Source: Thermoplasmata archaeon
Lineage (GTDB): Archaea; Thermoplasmatota; E2; DHVEG-1; B18-G2
Direction: 5' to 3'
Assembly (NCBI GenBank): GCA_021161685.1
Contig: JAGHAD010000005.1
Span: 1 to 16,024, forward strand
Length of the DNA stretch: 16,024 nucleotides
Under the pieces are notes generated by a model, which saw nothing but the letters and a program-made list of their open reading frames with translations, was not told the DNA's origin and made no database searches. A program made the position numbers and the translations under genes. Position 1 is the first letter of the stretch; every line of letters begins with the position of its first letter. Positions 7,061 through 14,620 of the stretch are shown one piece after another.

Positions 7061-7710
7061 TGCCGCTTGAAAGCAAAGGAATGCTTTCCCCTTTTACTAT
7101 TGTAACTTGTTTTTTTACTGGGGGTTTGTTTCCATTGCTTGGATCATATGTGGCATTGGATATAGGAGCAGTTTCTTCCATGAATTATTTTTACCTACTG
7201 CTCGTTGTAATCGGTGGATTCGTAGCCCACTGGATACTCGCACATACTATCCATGATCTTTATCACTATGAAATAGAAAAGAGAGAAACATTCTCAAAAA
7301 GAACCCTTAAAGTTATGCTGGTTGCATCTGCGATTTTTTTGCTGTCAATAGCCATATACCTTTCCATAAAGGTGGGCTGGCTGGTAATGGTTTTTTCGAT
7401 AATAGGTGCGATAGTTTGCATGTACGCTGAAGGTTTACTGCATCATGAATCCCAGATGGCAATAGGGGCTTTCTTCTTGGTTGTTGGGGCTTTTTACGTG
7501 CAGGCGGGAACTTTTTCCTTACCAACGACTTCACTACTACGCTTACTTTGTATAGCCCTATTTGCTTTCTTCAGCCAGTACGGCTGGCTTCTTTTTTACA
7601 GATTGGATGATTATGGATGGACTCCGAGGGTAAGAAACAAAAGCATTTTACTCACAAAGACCGGTCTCATTTTTCTCGTGCTTTATTTTGTAATAGGTCA
7701 CCTCCCTTGA
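7060..7710 (+). CDS. Polytopic membrane protein, divergent UbiA-like prenyltransferase candidate
   Basis: 216 residues with about six or seven membrane segments (roughly 12-34, 42-62, 84-104, 106-124, 132-150, 158-180, 198-214). Between the second and third is HTIHDLYHYEIEKRETFSKR, which lines up with the UbiA-superfamily NDxxDxExDK...R loop; here it reads HDxxHxExEK, so one Asp is kept and the others are His or Glu. A later loop, YRLDDYGWTPRVRNKSILL, sits where UbiA enzymes carry the second Asp motif (DxEGDRxxGxxTLP). UbiA enzymes transfer prenyl groups to an aromatic or glycerol acceptor in the membrane. The translational overlap with a prenyl diphosphate synthase supports this link, but the protein is short (usual length 280-300) and the metal-binding residues are degenerate, so activity is uncertain. 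Its 3' end overlaps the convergent gene by 44 nt. Confidence 0.7.
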   Translation: MPLESKGMLSPFTIVTCFFTGGLFPLLGSYVALDIGAVSSMNYFYLLLVVIGGFVAHWILAHTIHDLYHYEIEKRETFSKRTLKVMLVASAIFLLSIAIYLSIKVGWLVMVFSIIGAIVCMYAEGLLHHESQMAIGAFFLVVGAFYVQAGTFSLPTTSLLRLLCIALFAFFSQYGWLLFYRLDDYGWTPRVRNKSILLTKTGLIFLVLYFVIGHLP

Positions 7711-8329
7711 AAGTTTCTTTTGCAACTTTGTAGAGGAGAAATATCAAAACCATCAATACCACCACGAATATTCCAAGCATCAAATTTTTGACTATGATCA
7801 TTTTGATAAAATTTGCAAAGTACGCTAACAGCATGCAACCAAGAATAGCCCCAGAACTCACCGCAAGCCAAGTCGTGAATGCCCTTAACCCAATCAACCT
7901 CCCAAGTATCGAGCCAACTACGCCACCGGAGCCCTGAAAGGGTATCATTACGAACAAAACTATTCCAATGAAGCCCAGAGCCCTTACCCACCTATATCGC
8001 CTACTACCTCTTTTTCCGAGGCTTTCTATCCTTTCCACATACTTTCCAAGGAAAGGCAATCTCTTTATGAAATCATAATTCCAGACGACGAAAAGAGAGG
8101 CAACCATATCTATGAAAGCTATCGATAGAGCTATAAGGGCTGGATGGAGACCCATGGCTATACCTGCGGGTATGACAGATTCCTTTCCAAGGGGAGGAAA
8201 GAAGTAAGCAGTCATCAGGGGCCACAGCTTCATCCAAGTGTTTTCATCGAGGTATAAATATAGAGCAATGACCCCTCCAACTCCAAGAACTACTGGAAAA
8301 ATAAGCTTGAAGATGGTTTTATTGATCAT
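7667..8329 (-). CDS. Small multidrug export family membrane protein (PF06695-like)
   Basis: 220 residues with five or six predicted membrane helices (about 7-27, 35-60, 62-84, 116-136, 148-172, 180-201). The motifs PPLGKESVIPAGIAMGL (45-61) and MIPFQGSGGVVGSILGRLIG (128-147) match the Sm_multidrug_ex/COG2426 family. Those re-entrant-loop motifs place it near the DedA-like transporters. The export label is historical and the real substrate is unknown. The positive loop after the third helix (GKRGSRRYRWVR) suggests the cytoplasmic side. ATG 8329 lies inside the 3' end of the fibrillarin gene (11-nt overlap), so translation is probably coupled to it. The 3' end overlaps the convergent UbiA-like gene by 44 nt (7667-7710). 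Confidence 0.85.
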   Translation of the reverse strand: MINKTIFKLIFPVVLGVGGVIALYLYLDENTWMKLWPLMTAYFFPPLGKESVIPAGIAMGLHPALIALSIAFIDMVASLFVVWNYDFIKRLPFLGKYVERIESLGKRGSRRYRWVRALGFIGIVLFVMIPFQGSGGVVGSILGRLIGLRAFTTWLAVSSGAILGCMLLAYFANFIKMIIVKNLMLGIFVVVLMVLIFLLYKVAKETFKGGDLLQNKAREK

Positions 8330-8972
8330 GTGAGCTCACTACAAACAAGGAATGATCTTTTGCATATGGATCAAGCTTTTTGGATTCGATTATGTTGTAT
8401 CCTTTCATTTTCAGTTGTTTGGCAACTTTCATATAAACCCCCTTCGGATCAGCCGTAACATCTATGCTTTTTGCTTTTACCATCAGGATCGCTTTGCATT
8501 CTTTTCTTAAAAAGGAATCGCAATTTCCAATAAAAATGTCCACCTGATTCCTCTGAGATATATCCTGATATATCAAATCTACCCTATCAATGTAATGACC
8601 ATAACTCTCTGGTCTTGAGGCATCTGCAAATATTGGTATTATGTTGTTTCTTTTCCTGCAGATCTCTATTAACTTTTTCATAGCGAATGCAGAGAACTCA
8701 ACGGCATATATGGCACCATTATAAGCTAAATCGGATAAATGGCTAACGGTGGTTCCAGCCCCGGCTCCCAGGTAAAGAATGTGTGCATCGCTGGAGATAT
8801 CTAACTTAATACCTTTCAAAATTGCGGCGGCGAGTTTACTTCTATATGGATTCCAACTTCTAAGAACGCCTTTTTCAGATCTGACGATTTTTTCTCCATA
8901 TAAACTCTTACCCTCAAACTTACCTGGAACAATGGTGTAGAGGTGTTTCCTATCTCTTACTATACCCTTCAT
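8319..8972 (-). CDS. flpA: Fibrillarin-like C/D box RNP 2'-O-methyltransferase
   Basis: The catalytic subunit of archaeal C/D box sRNPs, which methylates rRNA and tRNA riboses at sites chosen by guide RNA with L7Ae and Nop5. The 217-residue protein has the N-terminal beta region (VRDRKHLYTIVPGKF, RSWNPYRSKLAAAI) and the SAM motif ILYLGAGAGTTVSHLSD (65-81). Also present are YAVEFS (89-94), FADASRP (116-121) and YQDISQRNQ (135-143). The tetrad looks complete as K46, D137, K167 and H207. The gene for Nop5, usually next to flpA in Euryarchaeota, is not here: a TasA-like gene lies upstream and a membrane protein overlaps downstream. ATG 8972 is a normal start, with GAGAAG just before it. Confidence 0.97.
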   Translation of the reverse strand: MKGIVRDRKHLYTIVPGKFEGKSLYGEKIVRSEKGVLRSWNPYRSKLAAAILKGIKLDISSDAHILYLGAGAGTTVSHLSDLAYNGAIYAVEFSAFAMKKLIEICRKRNNIIPIFADASRPESYGHYIDRVDLIYQDISQRNQVDIFIGNCDSFLRKECKAILMVKAKSIDVTADPKGVYMKVAKQLKMKGYNIIESKKLDPYAKDHSLFVVSSHDQ

Positions 8973-8996
8973 CTTCTCTAAGAAAGAGAATCCAGG

Positions 8997-9006
8997 ATTA
9001 AAACTT
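8997..9006 (-). promoter_or_regulatory. Probable TATA box of flpA
   Basis: On minus AAAGTTTTAAT (+ coordinates about 8997-9006) lies 25-34 nt before ATG 8972 and just after the upstream gene's hairpin and T-tract. Inferred from position and composition. Confidence 0.4.
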
Positions 9007-9029
9007 TGGGTTTTAAAAATAAAAGAGAC

Positions 9030-9053
9030 AGGTACAACCTTTTGGTTGTACCT
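9030..9053 (-). terminator. Hairpin plus U-tract after the TasA-like gene
   Basis: The arms GGTACAACC (9031-9039) and GGTTGTACC (9044-9052) pair perfectly around a 4-base loop, with one more A-T pair at 9030/9053. Read on minus, the stem starts 15 nt after the TasA-like stop codon and is followed by CTCTTTTATTTTT. This is the layout of an intrinsic-like terminator, though archaea often need only the U-tract. The 9-bp stem is identical to that at 9843-9864. Confidence 0.75.
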
Positions 9054-9067
9054 TCACTTAGGATTAT

Positions 9068-9757
9068 TTATTGGACGTTGAACTGCGTCCATATTGTTTC
9101 TATTGTGATTGTCAGATTTGCGTTTTGCGGAGCACCATCCTTGATGTGGAAACCAAGATCATACCAGAGCTCTTGGTTTGGTAGTAGATAGCTATAGCCA
9201 TTGGTGCCACTAAGTGCCCTATTTATCGTGTCTTTTAGTCCTGTTTCAAGTTCATCGACGGGGGCATCTGTTCTAGGATGTGTTCCTGCTAACATCCCTG
9301 GATAATAGTAATTTGGACCGTTATTGACATAGACACACACTCCAAATTCCACGTAATCCTTTAAACCATCTGGATCAGTGAAGGTTACCGTAACATTTTT
9401 CAGCTTTGCAGGTATGGTACCATAGTTCTTTGTTCTAAACCTAACGAAGGTCTGGTAGCATGGATATGTATTTTCTAGAGTTATCGTTACCTCGTTTTTC
9501 TCGACATCACATTTGGTTGTCCCCACATCGAATGGCCACGTTTCAGTAGGCTTATTGTATTTTAAATCCTCTGAACCTGGTGGGTCGTAGTTGATACAGT
9601 AGCCTTCAATGAACTCAACTCTAAATTCTCCTGTCTGCATCGTTCCAACGATATCGAGGTTTTCCTCCCACGCTGCAAATACCAGGTTTATGCCACCCAT
9701 CGCTATAACTAGAGATATCACTATGTAACCCAACTTTCCGGGCATTTTGCTTCTCAT
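9068..9757 (-). CDS. Secreted TasA/camelysin-like (SipW-type) protein
   Basis: 229 residues with an N-terminal signal peptide: basic MRSKMPGK, a hydrophobic core at about 11-28, and probable cleavage near VFAAW. The mature start WEENLDIVGTMQTGEFRVEF is the hallmark of the TasA/CalY/SipW-type group (W..xL.I.G...TGe..v.F). A second hallmark follows, LENTYPCYQTFVRFRTKNYG then TIPAKLKNVTV, a beta-sandwich motif of the same group. Four Cys (54, 83, 100, 141) could form two disulfides outside the cell. Homologues form matrix or pilus-like filaments in bacteria, and TasA-like bundling pili are known in at least one archaeon. A surface-fibre or envelope role here is inference. The gene is monocistronic, with its own TATA and terminator hairpin. 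ATG 9757 is used; ATG 9745 is possible. Confidence 0.8.
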   Translation of the reverse strand: MRSKMPGKLGYIVISLVIAMGGINLVFAAWEENLDIVGTMQTGEFRVEFIEGYCINYDPPGSEDLKYNKPTETWPFDVGTTKCDVEKNEVTITLENTYPCYQTFVRFRTKNYGTIPAKLKNVTVTFTDPDGLKDYVEFGVCVYVNNGPNYYYPGMLAGTHPRTDAPVDELETGLKDTINRALSGTNGYSYLLPNQELWYDLGFHIKDGAPQNANLTITIETIWTQFNVQ

Positions 9758-9788
9758 TCTTTTACCCTTTTCCTATTACATTACAGAC

Positions 9789-9798
9789 CTTTTAAAAC
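9789..9798 (-). promoter_or_regulatory. TATA box of the TasA-like gene
   Basis: On minus GTTTTAAAAG lies about 33-40 nt before ATG 9757, giving a leader of about 10-15 nt. The gap to alba also contains an inverted repeat at 9802-9817. Confidence 0.5.
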
Positions 9799-9801
9799 TT
9801 G

Positions 9802-9817
9802 TAGAAGCTTTCTTCTA
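9802..9817. repeat. Short inverted repeat upstream of the TasA-like promoter
   Basis: TAGAAG (9802-9807) and CTTCTA (9812-9817) are perfect 6-bp arms around CTTT. The repeat sits directly upstream of the TATA of the TasA-like gene on the minus strand, so it is placed like an activator or operator site. Arms this short can arise by chance. Confidence 0.35.
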
Positions 9818-9842
9818 GAAAGTGTGAAAAAATAAAAAAGCA

Positions 9843-9864
9843 GGTACAACCGGTTGGTTGTACC
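9843..9864 (-). terminator. Hairpin plus U-tract after alba
   Basis: The arms GGTACAACC (9843-9851) and GGTTGTACC (9856-9864) form a perfect 9-bp stem with a 4-base loop. On minus it follows the alba stop by 4 nt and is trailed by TGCTTTTTTATTTTTT. The stem has the same sequence as the one after the TasA-like gene; only the loop differs. Confidence 0.78.
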
Positions 9865-9868
9865 CACC

Positions 9869-10162
9869 TTAAGAGGTTGTCAAAACGATCTCTATTGAAG
9901 ATACGTTCGATGTCCTTCCTTCCTCGTTTGTTATGGTATCAGTCCCTATCTTTATGTCCTTTATCTTCGCATTTGGCATGAACTTGTTTCTCACTATTTC
10001 CGCTGTATCCACTGCTCTAGATATTGCCCTTCCTCTCGCTTTTATGCTCACTTCCTTTGAACCGCTGTTGAACTGCGTTACCACGGCTAGTACATAGCTC
10101 ATCGGTGGCTTATTTCCAACAAATACGGTGCTTTCTTCTCCACCAGTTTTCTCCTCCGCCAT
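9869..10162 (-). CDS. albA: Alba DNA/RNA-binding chromatin protein
   Basis: 97 residues of the Alba superfamily, dimeric basic proteins that coat DNA and RNA in archaea. Signature pieces: [20 protein letters not shown] (14-32), [20 protein letters not shown] (38-57), [20 protein letters not shown] (58-77), [10 protein letters not shown] at the end. The tract [13 protein letters not shown] is near invariant. The GKK of Sulfolobus Alba is GNK here, so the position of its acetylated Lys16 is Asn and the next Lys (K18) is kept. ATG 10162 is set by a GGGAGG Shine-Dalgarno (10170-10175) 7 nt upstream; an in-frame extension to 10195 lacks family sequence and runs across this SD. It has its own TATA and a terminator hairpin. 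Confidence 0.97.
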   Translation of the reverse strand: MAEEKTGGEESTVFVGNKPPMSYVLAVVTQFNSGSKEVSIKARGRAISRAVDTAEIVRNKFMPNAKIKDIKIGTDTITNEEGRTSNVSSIEIVLTTS

Positions 10163-10169
10163 ATTTTTT

Positions 10170-10175
10170 CCTCCC
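10170..10175 (-). promoter_or_regulatory. Shine-Dalgarno of alba
   Basis: On minus GGGAGG lies 7 nt before ATG 10162. It decides the start against the in-frame upstream codon at 10195. Confidence 0.8.
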
Positions 10176-10208
10176 TGTTCTATTTTTATTACCAAAATGA
10201 AATTGTGT

Positions 10209-10220
10209 CTTTATAAGTAT
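10209..10220 (-). promoter_or_regulatory. TATA box of alba
   Basis: On minus ATACTTATAAAG, preceded by CGAA, is a good BRE/TATA. It predicts a transcript start near 10190 and a leader of about 28 nt that includes the Shine-Dalgarno. Confidence 0.6.
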
Positions 10221-10222
10221 TT

Positions 10223-10242
10223 CGCTATTACGACGAATAACG
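10223..10242. repeat. Imperfect inverted repeat upstream of the alba promoter
   Basis: CGCTATT (10223-10229) and AATAACG (10236-10242) match in 6 of 7 positions around ACGACG. The pair lies just upstream of the alba BRE/TATA, in the 139-bp divergent gap shared with the dipeptidase gene, so it could be a regulator site. Weak evidence. Confidence 0.3.
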
Positions 10243-10264
10243 AATGGATAGTTGCAACAACAAA

Positions 10265-10274
10265 ACTTTTTATC
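10265..10274 (+). promoter_or_regulatory. Probable TATA box of the dipeptidase gene
   Basis: ACTTTTTATC lies about 28-37 nt before ATG 10302. It is the only T/A-rich element at suitable spacing on the plus strand in this gap. Confidence 0.4.
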
Positions 10275-10301
10275 TGGTAGCCTTTTCCAGATGGGGATAG
10301 C

Positions 10302-11744
10302 ATGGTGACGATACTGGATCTCGAACCAAAGCAGGTCTGGAAGCACTTTGACGAAATAAGAAAAATACCGAGGTGCTCAAAACACGAGGAAAAAATAAGA
10401 AAATACATACTTGATTTTGCCAAAAAGAATAAACTTGAAGCAAAAACCGACAAGGCTGGGAATGTTTTGATCAGAAAACCAGCATCCAAGGGAATGGAAA
10501 ACAAGCCAATCGTTGTACTTCAGGGACACATGGATATGGTCTGCGAGAAAAATGCGGATGTGAAACATGATTTTTCAAAAGATCCAATAAAGGTCAAGGT
10601 AGAAGGTAACAAGGTTAGAGCGGAGGGAACGACGTTGGGCGCAGACAATGGGATAGGCATAGCAATAATGCTGTCGATACTTGAAGATAAGAAACTAAAG
10701 CATGGTCCAATTGAAGCTCTTTTTACGGTGGATGAGGAAACGGGATTAACGGGAGCCTTTGCAATAGAGCCAGACTTTCTCGATGGCAGGATAATGCTAA
10801 ACTTGGACAGCGAAGACTTCGGAGTAATAACAATAGGAAGTGCTGGAGGAGGTAATTCCACCATCGAGCTTCCTCTGCAATATACTGAGGCAAAGGAAGA
10901 TCTCGTTGGATTGAAAATAAAGGTGCATGGATTGAAGGGAGGACATTCGGGAGTAGATATACATGAGCAGAGAGGGAATGCAATAAAGATACTGGCAAGA
11001 CTACTATGGAAAATAAAGGAAGATTTCCTGCTTGCAGATATCAGTGGTGGAGACAAGATGAATGCCATACCGAGGGAAGCCACCGCAATTCTGTACGTTC
11101 AAAAGGAAAAGAAAGAAAGCATCATATCATGTATCAGGGAAAGCGAGAAGGATATTGCGGAAGAGATAAGACTGATAGATCCAGACTTCAAGGTAGAGAT
11201 AGAAGACTTCAAGGAAAGAAGAAAGGTACTTGATAGAGATTCCCAGAATAAACTTATCAACCTCCTTCATGCTCTCCCGCATGGAGTTGACAGGATGAGC
11301 TTCGATGTACCGGGTTTAGTGGAGACATCAACAAATTTGGCTAAAGTGAGCATCGAGAATGGTAAGGCAGTGATAGGTATGAGCTCAAGGAGTGCGATAA
11401 AGTCAGCTTTACAGGATATGAGAGATAGGATAAGAGCAACAGCAAGCTTGGCTGGAGCAGAAGTTAAGGAGGATAACCCATATCCGGGCTGGAAGCCAAA
11501 TCCAAAATCGAGAATACTTGGAATAGCCAAGGAAGTATATAGAGAGATGTTTGGTGAGGAGCCAAAGGTGGAAGCGATCCATGCAGGGCTGGAATGCGGG
11601 ATAATCGGAGAGAAGTTCCCCGGAATGGACATGATTTCCATTGGGCCAACTATAAAGCATCCCCATTCACCAGACGAGTATGTAGAGATAGACAGCGTGG
11701 AGAAGTTTTACAGATACGTGCTGAAATTACTAGAAAGGGTATAG
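10302..11744 (+). CDS. pepD: Aminoacyl-histidine dipeptidase (PepD-like, M20 family)
   Basis: A 480-residue cytosolic zinc dipeptidase related to bacterial PepD (Xaa-His dipeptidase, M20C). Metal and catalytic motifs are present in order: VLQGHMDMVCEKN (H76, D78), GADNGIGIA (D115, bridging), DEETGLTGA (E145 general base, E146), LNLDSED (D169) and a C-terminal KHPHSPDEY (H453/H455). HAGLECGII (H427) is the dimer-side His region. GLKGGHSGVDIHEQRGNA marks the lid domain. The N-terminal opening KQVWKHFDEIRKIPRCSKHE is typical of PepD. Length is the family norm. It stands alone between two promoters, so it is likely its own transcription unit. A role in peptide turnover or amino-acid salvage is inferred; the His preference is by family name only. 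Bacterial-type ancestry is plausible. Confidence 0.93.
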   Translation: MVTILDLEPKQVWKHFDEIRKIPRCSKHEEKIRKYILDFAKKNKLEAKTDKAGNVLIRKPASKGMENKPIVVLQGHMDMVCEKNADVKHDFSKDPIKVKVEGNKVRAEGTTLGADNGIGIAIMLSILEDKKLKHGPIEALFTVDEETGLTGAFAIEPDFLDGRIMLNLDSEDFGVITIGSAGGGNSTIELPLQYTEAKEDLVGLKIKVHGLKGGHSGVDIHEQRGNAIKILARLLWKIKEDFLLADISGGDKMNAIPREATAILYVQKEKKESIISCIRESEKDIAEEIRLIDPDFKVEIEDFKERRKVLDRDSQNKLINLLHALPHGVDRMSFDVPGLVETSTNLAKVSIENGKAVIGMSSRSAIKSALQDMRDRIRATASLAGAEVKEDNPYPGWKPNPKSRILGIAKEVYREMFGEEPKVEAIHAGLECGIIGEKFPGMDMISIGPTIKHPHSPDEYVEIDSVEKFYRYVLKLLERV

Positions 11745-11760
11745 AACGTCTCGATCAGGC

Positions 11761-11772
11761 GGTATAAATTTA
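11761..11772 (+). promoter_or_regulatory. TATA box of the eS1-Kae1-Bud32-RdgB operon
   Basis: GGTATAAATTTA precedes ATG 11816 by about 44-55 nt, leaving a leader of about 25-30 nt. The leader holds the Shine-Dalgarno GAGGAAGGT (11803-11811). Confidence 0.6.
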
Positions 11773-11815
11773 AGTACAGAAATGCATTTCATGGAAAAAA
11801 CTGAGGAAGGTAGAC

Positions 11816-13446
<1,631 letters not shown>

Positions 13447-13448
13447 GG

Positions 13449-14066
13449 TTGCTCATTTACAGGGGAGCGGAGGCAGAAATAATAATGGATACCTACCTTG
13501 GGAGGAAGGTCATTAAAAAGAAGAGGATACCAAAGGGATACAGAATACCAGAGTTGGATAAGAGGCTCAGACTGCAAAGAACAAAGGAAGAGGCAAAGCT
13601 GATGGTTGAAGCTAGGAGGGGAGGGGTGCCAGTACCGATAATTTATGATGTGAATCTGAAAGAATTCACCATAGTTATGGAGTATGTTGATGGAGAAAGG
13701 GTTAAGGAACTAATACCAAAGCTTACTGAAAGGGGGAGAAAGGAAATCTGCACGATGATAGGGAAGAATATAGCGAGGTTACATAATGCAAACATAGTGC
13801 ATGGAGATTTAACGACGTCGAACATGATTTTTAAAGATGAGAAGGTTTATTTCATAGACTTTGGACTCGGAGAATTTAGCTTTGAAATTGAAAGAAGAGG
13901 GGTCGATCTACATCTGTTAATGGAAGCGTTTTCTTCAGCTCATCCAGAATATCCAGACCTTTTCAACCATGTCATGGAAGGGTATCGATCTACTTATAAA
14001 GGAAATGCAAGAGAAATAGAGAAAAAGATAGAAGAAATTATAAAGAGAGGGAGGTACATGAAATGA
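13449..14066 (+). CDS. bud32: KEOPS kinase/ATPase Bud32, separate from Kae1
   Basis: A small RIO-like atypical kinase of KEOPS that acts mainly as an ATPase helping Kae1. The N-terminus LLIYRGAEAEI is the family start. Also seen are RLQRTKEEAKLM (C-helix Glu), FTIVMEYVDGER (hinge), IVHGDLTTSNMI (catalytic D120, N125) and YFIDFGLGEF (metal D137). Length 205, normal for stand-alone Bud32. I chose TTG 13449 because the standard MLIYRGAEAE start then follows GGAGGG (13436-13441) by 7 nt. GTG 13434 would add five residues overlapping Kae1. Its ATGA end overlaps the RdgB start by 4 nt. Many Euryarchaeota fuse Kae1 and Bud32; here they are neighbours. Confidence 0.93.
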   Translation: MLIYRGAEAEIIMDTYLGRKVIKKKRIPKGYRIPELDKRLRLQRTKEEAKLMVEARRGGVPVPIIYDVNLKEFTIVMEYVDGERVKELIPKLTERGRKEICTMIGKNIARLHNANIVHGDLTTSNMIFKDEKVYFIDFGLGEFSFEIERRGVDLHLLMEAFSSAHPEYPDLFNHVMEGYRSTYKGNAREIEKKIEEIIKRGRYMK

Positions 14067-14620
14067 AACTCAGATTCGCCACTCACAATAAAGGAAAGTT
14101 CATGGAAGCAAAAGCAATTCTTGAACCTATTGGTATAACCTTGGAGCAATACGATAAAGGCTATCCAGAAATACAGTCAACTTCTCTCGAAGACGTCGCA
14201 ACCTATGCTGCCGATTTTCTCAAGGATAAGATCGAAAGCCCTTTTTTCCTTGAAGATGCTGGGTTGTTCATCGACGCTTTGAAAGGCTTTCCAGGCGTAT
14301 ATTCGGCATATGTCTTTGCATCTATAGGATGTGAAGGCATACTGAAACTCCTCGAAGATTGCACCGAGAGAGGGGCGCATTTCGAGTCGGTAATAGCTTA
14401 CATTGAAAACGAGGATGTGAAGATTTTCAAGGGAAGATGCAAGGGTAAGATAGCGATGGAAAAGAGAGGAAATAAGGGTTTTGGCTTCGATCCAATCTTC
14501 ATACCAAACGGAAGTAATAAAACCTTTGGAGAAATGGAGCCAGAGGAAAAGAACGTTTACTCACATAGGGGTAAATCCATAAGAAAGTTAGCTGAGTACA
14601 TCGTGAATGGTCTAGCTTAG
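14063..14620 (+). CDS. rdgB: XTP/dITP pyrophosphatase (RdgB/HAM1)
   Basis: A house-cleaning nucleotidase of 185 residues that hydrolyses XTP, ITP and dITP to the monophosphate, keeping deaminated purines out of nucleic acids. Motifs: FATHNKGKFMEA (substrate P-loop, 5-16), STSLEDVATYAADFL, FFLEDAGLFIDAL (catalytic Asp), FPGVYSAYV, GNKGFGFDPIFIP and the C-terminal SHRGKSIRKL. Length is the family norm. It is last in the eS1-Kae1-Bud32 operon, a gene order seen in many archaea, and overlaps Bud32 by 4 nt. Its stop region overlaps the convergent gyrA stop by 9 nt (14612-14620). Confidence 0.96.
   Translation: MKLRFATHNKGKFMEAKAILEPIGITLEQYDKGYPEIQSTSLEDVATYAADFLKDKIESPFFLEDAGLFIDALKGFPGVYSAYVFASIGCEGILKLLEDCTERGAHFESVIAYIENEDVKIFKGRCKGKIAMEKRGNKGFGFDPIFIPNGSNKTFGEMEPEEKNVYSHRGKSIRKLAEYIVNGLA

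Noticed and set aside
9031..9864. The twin hairpins as terminal repeats of an insertion sequence carrying the TasA-like gene
   Set aside because: The stems are palindromic, so orientation is undefined. The enclosed gene is not a transposase, no target duplication is seen, and U-tracts and stop-codon proximity fit terminators better.
10520..11083. Minus-strand 187-codon ORF
   Set aside because: Falls inside the PepD-like gene, whose metal-binding motifs are all on the plus strand; the antisense product is Ser/Pro-rich without domains.
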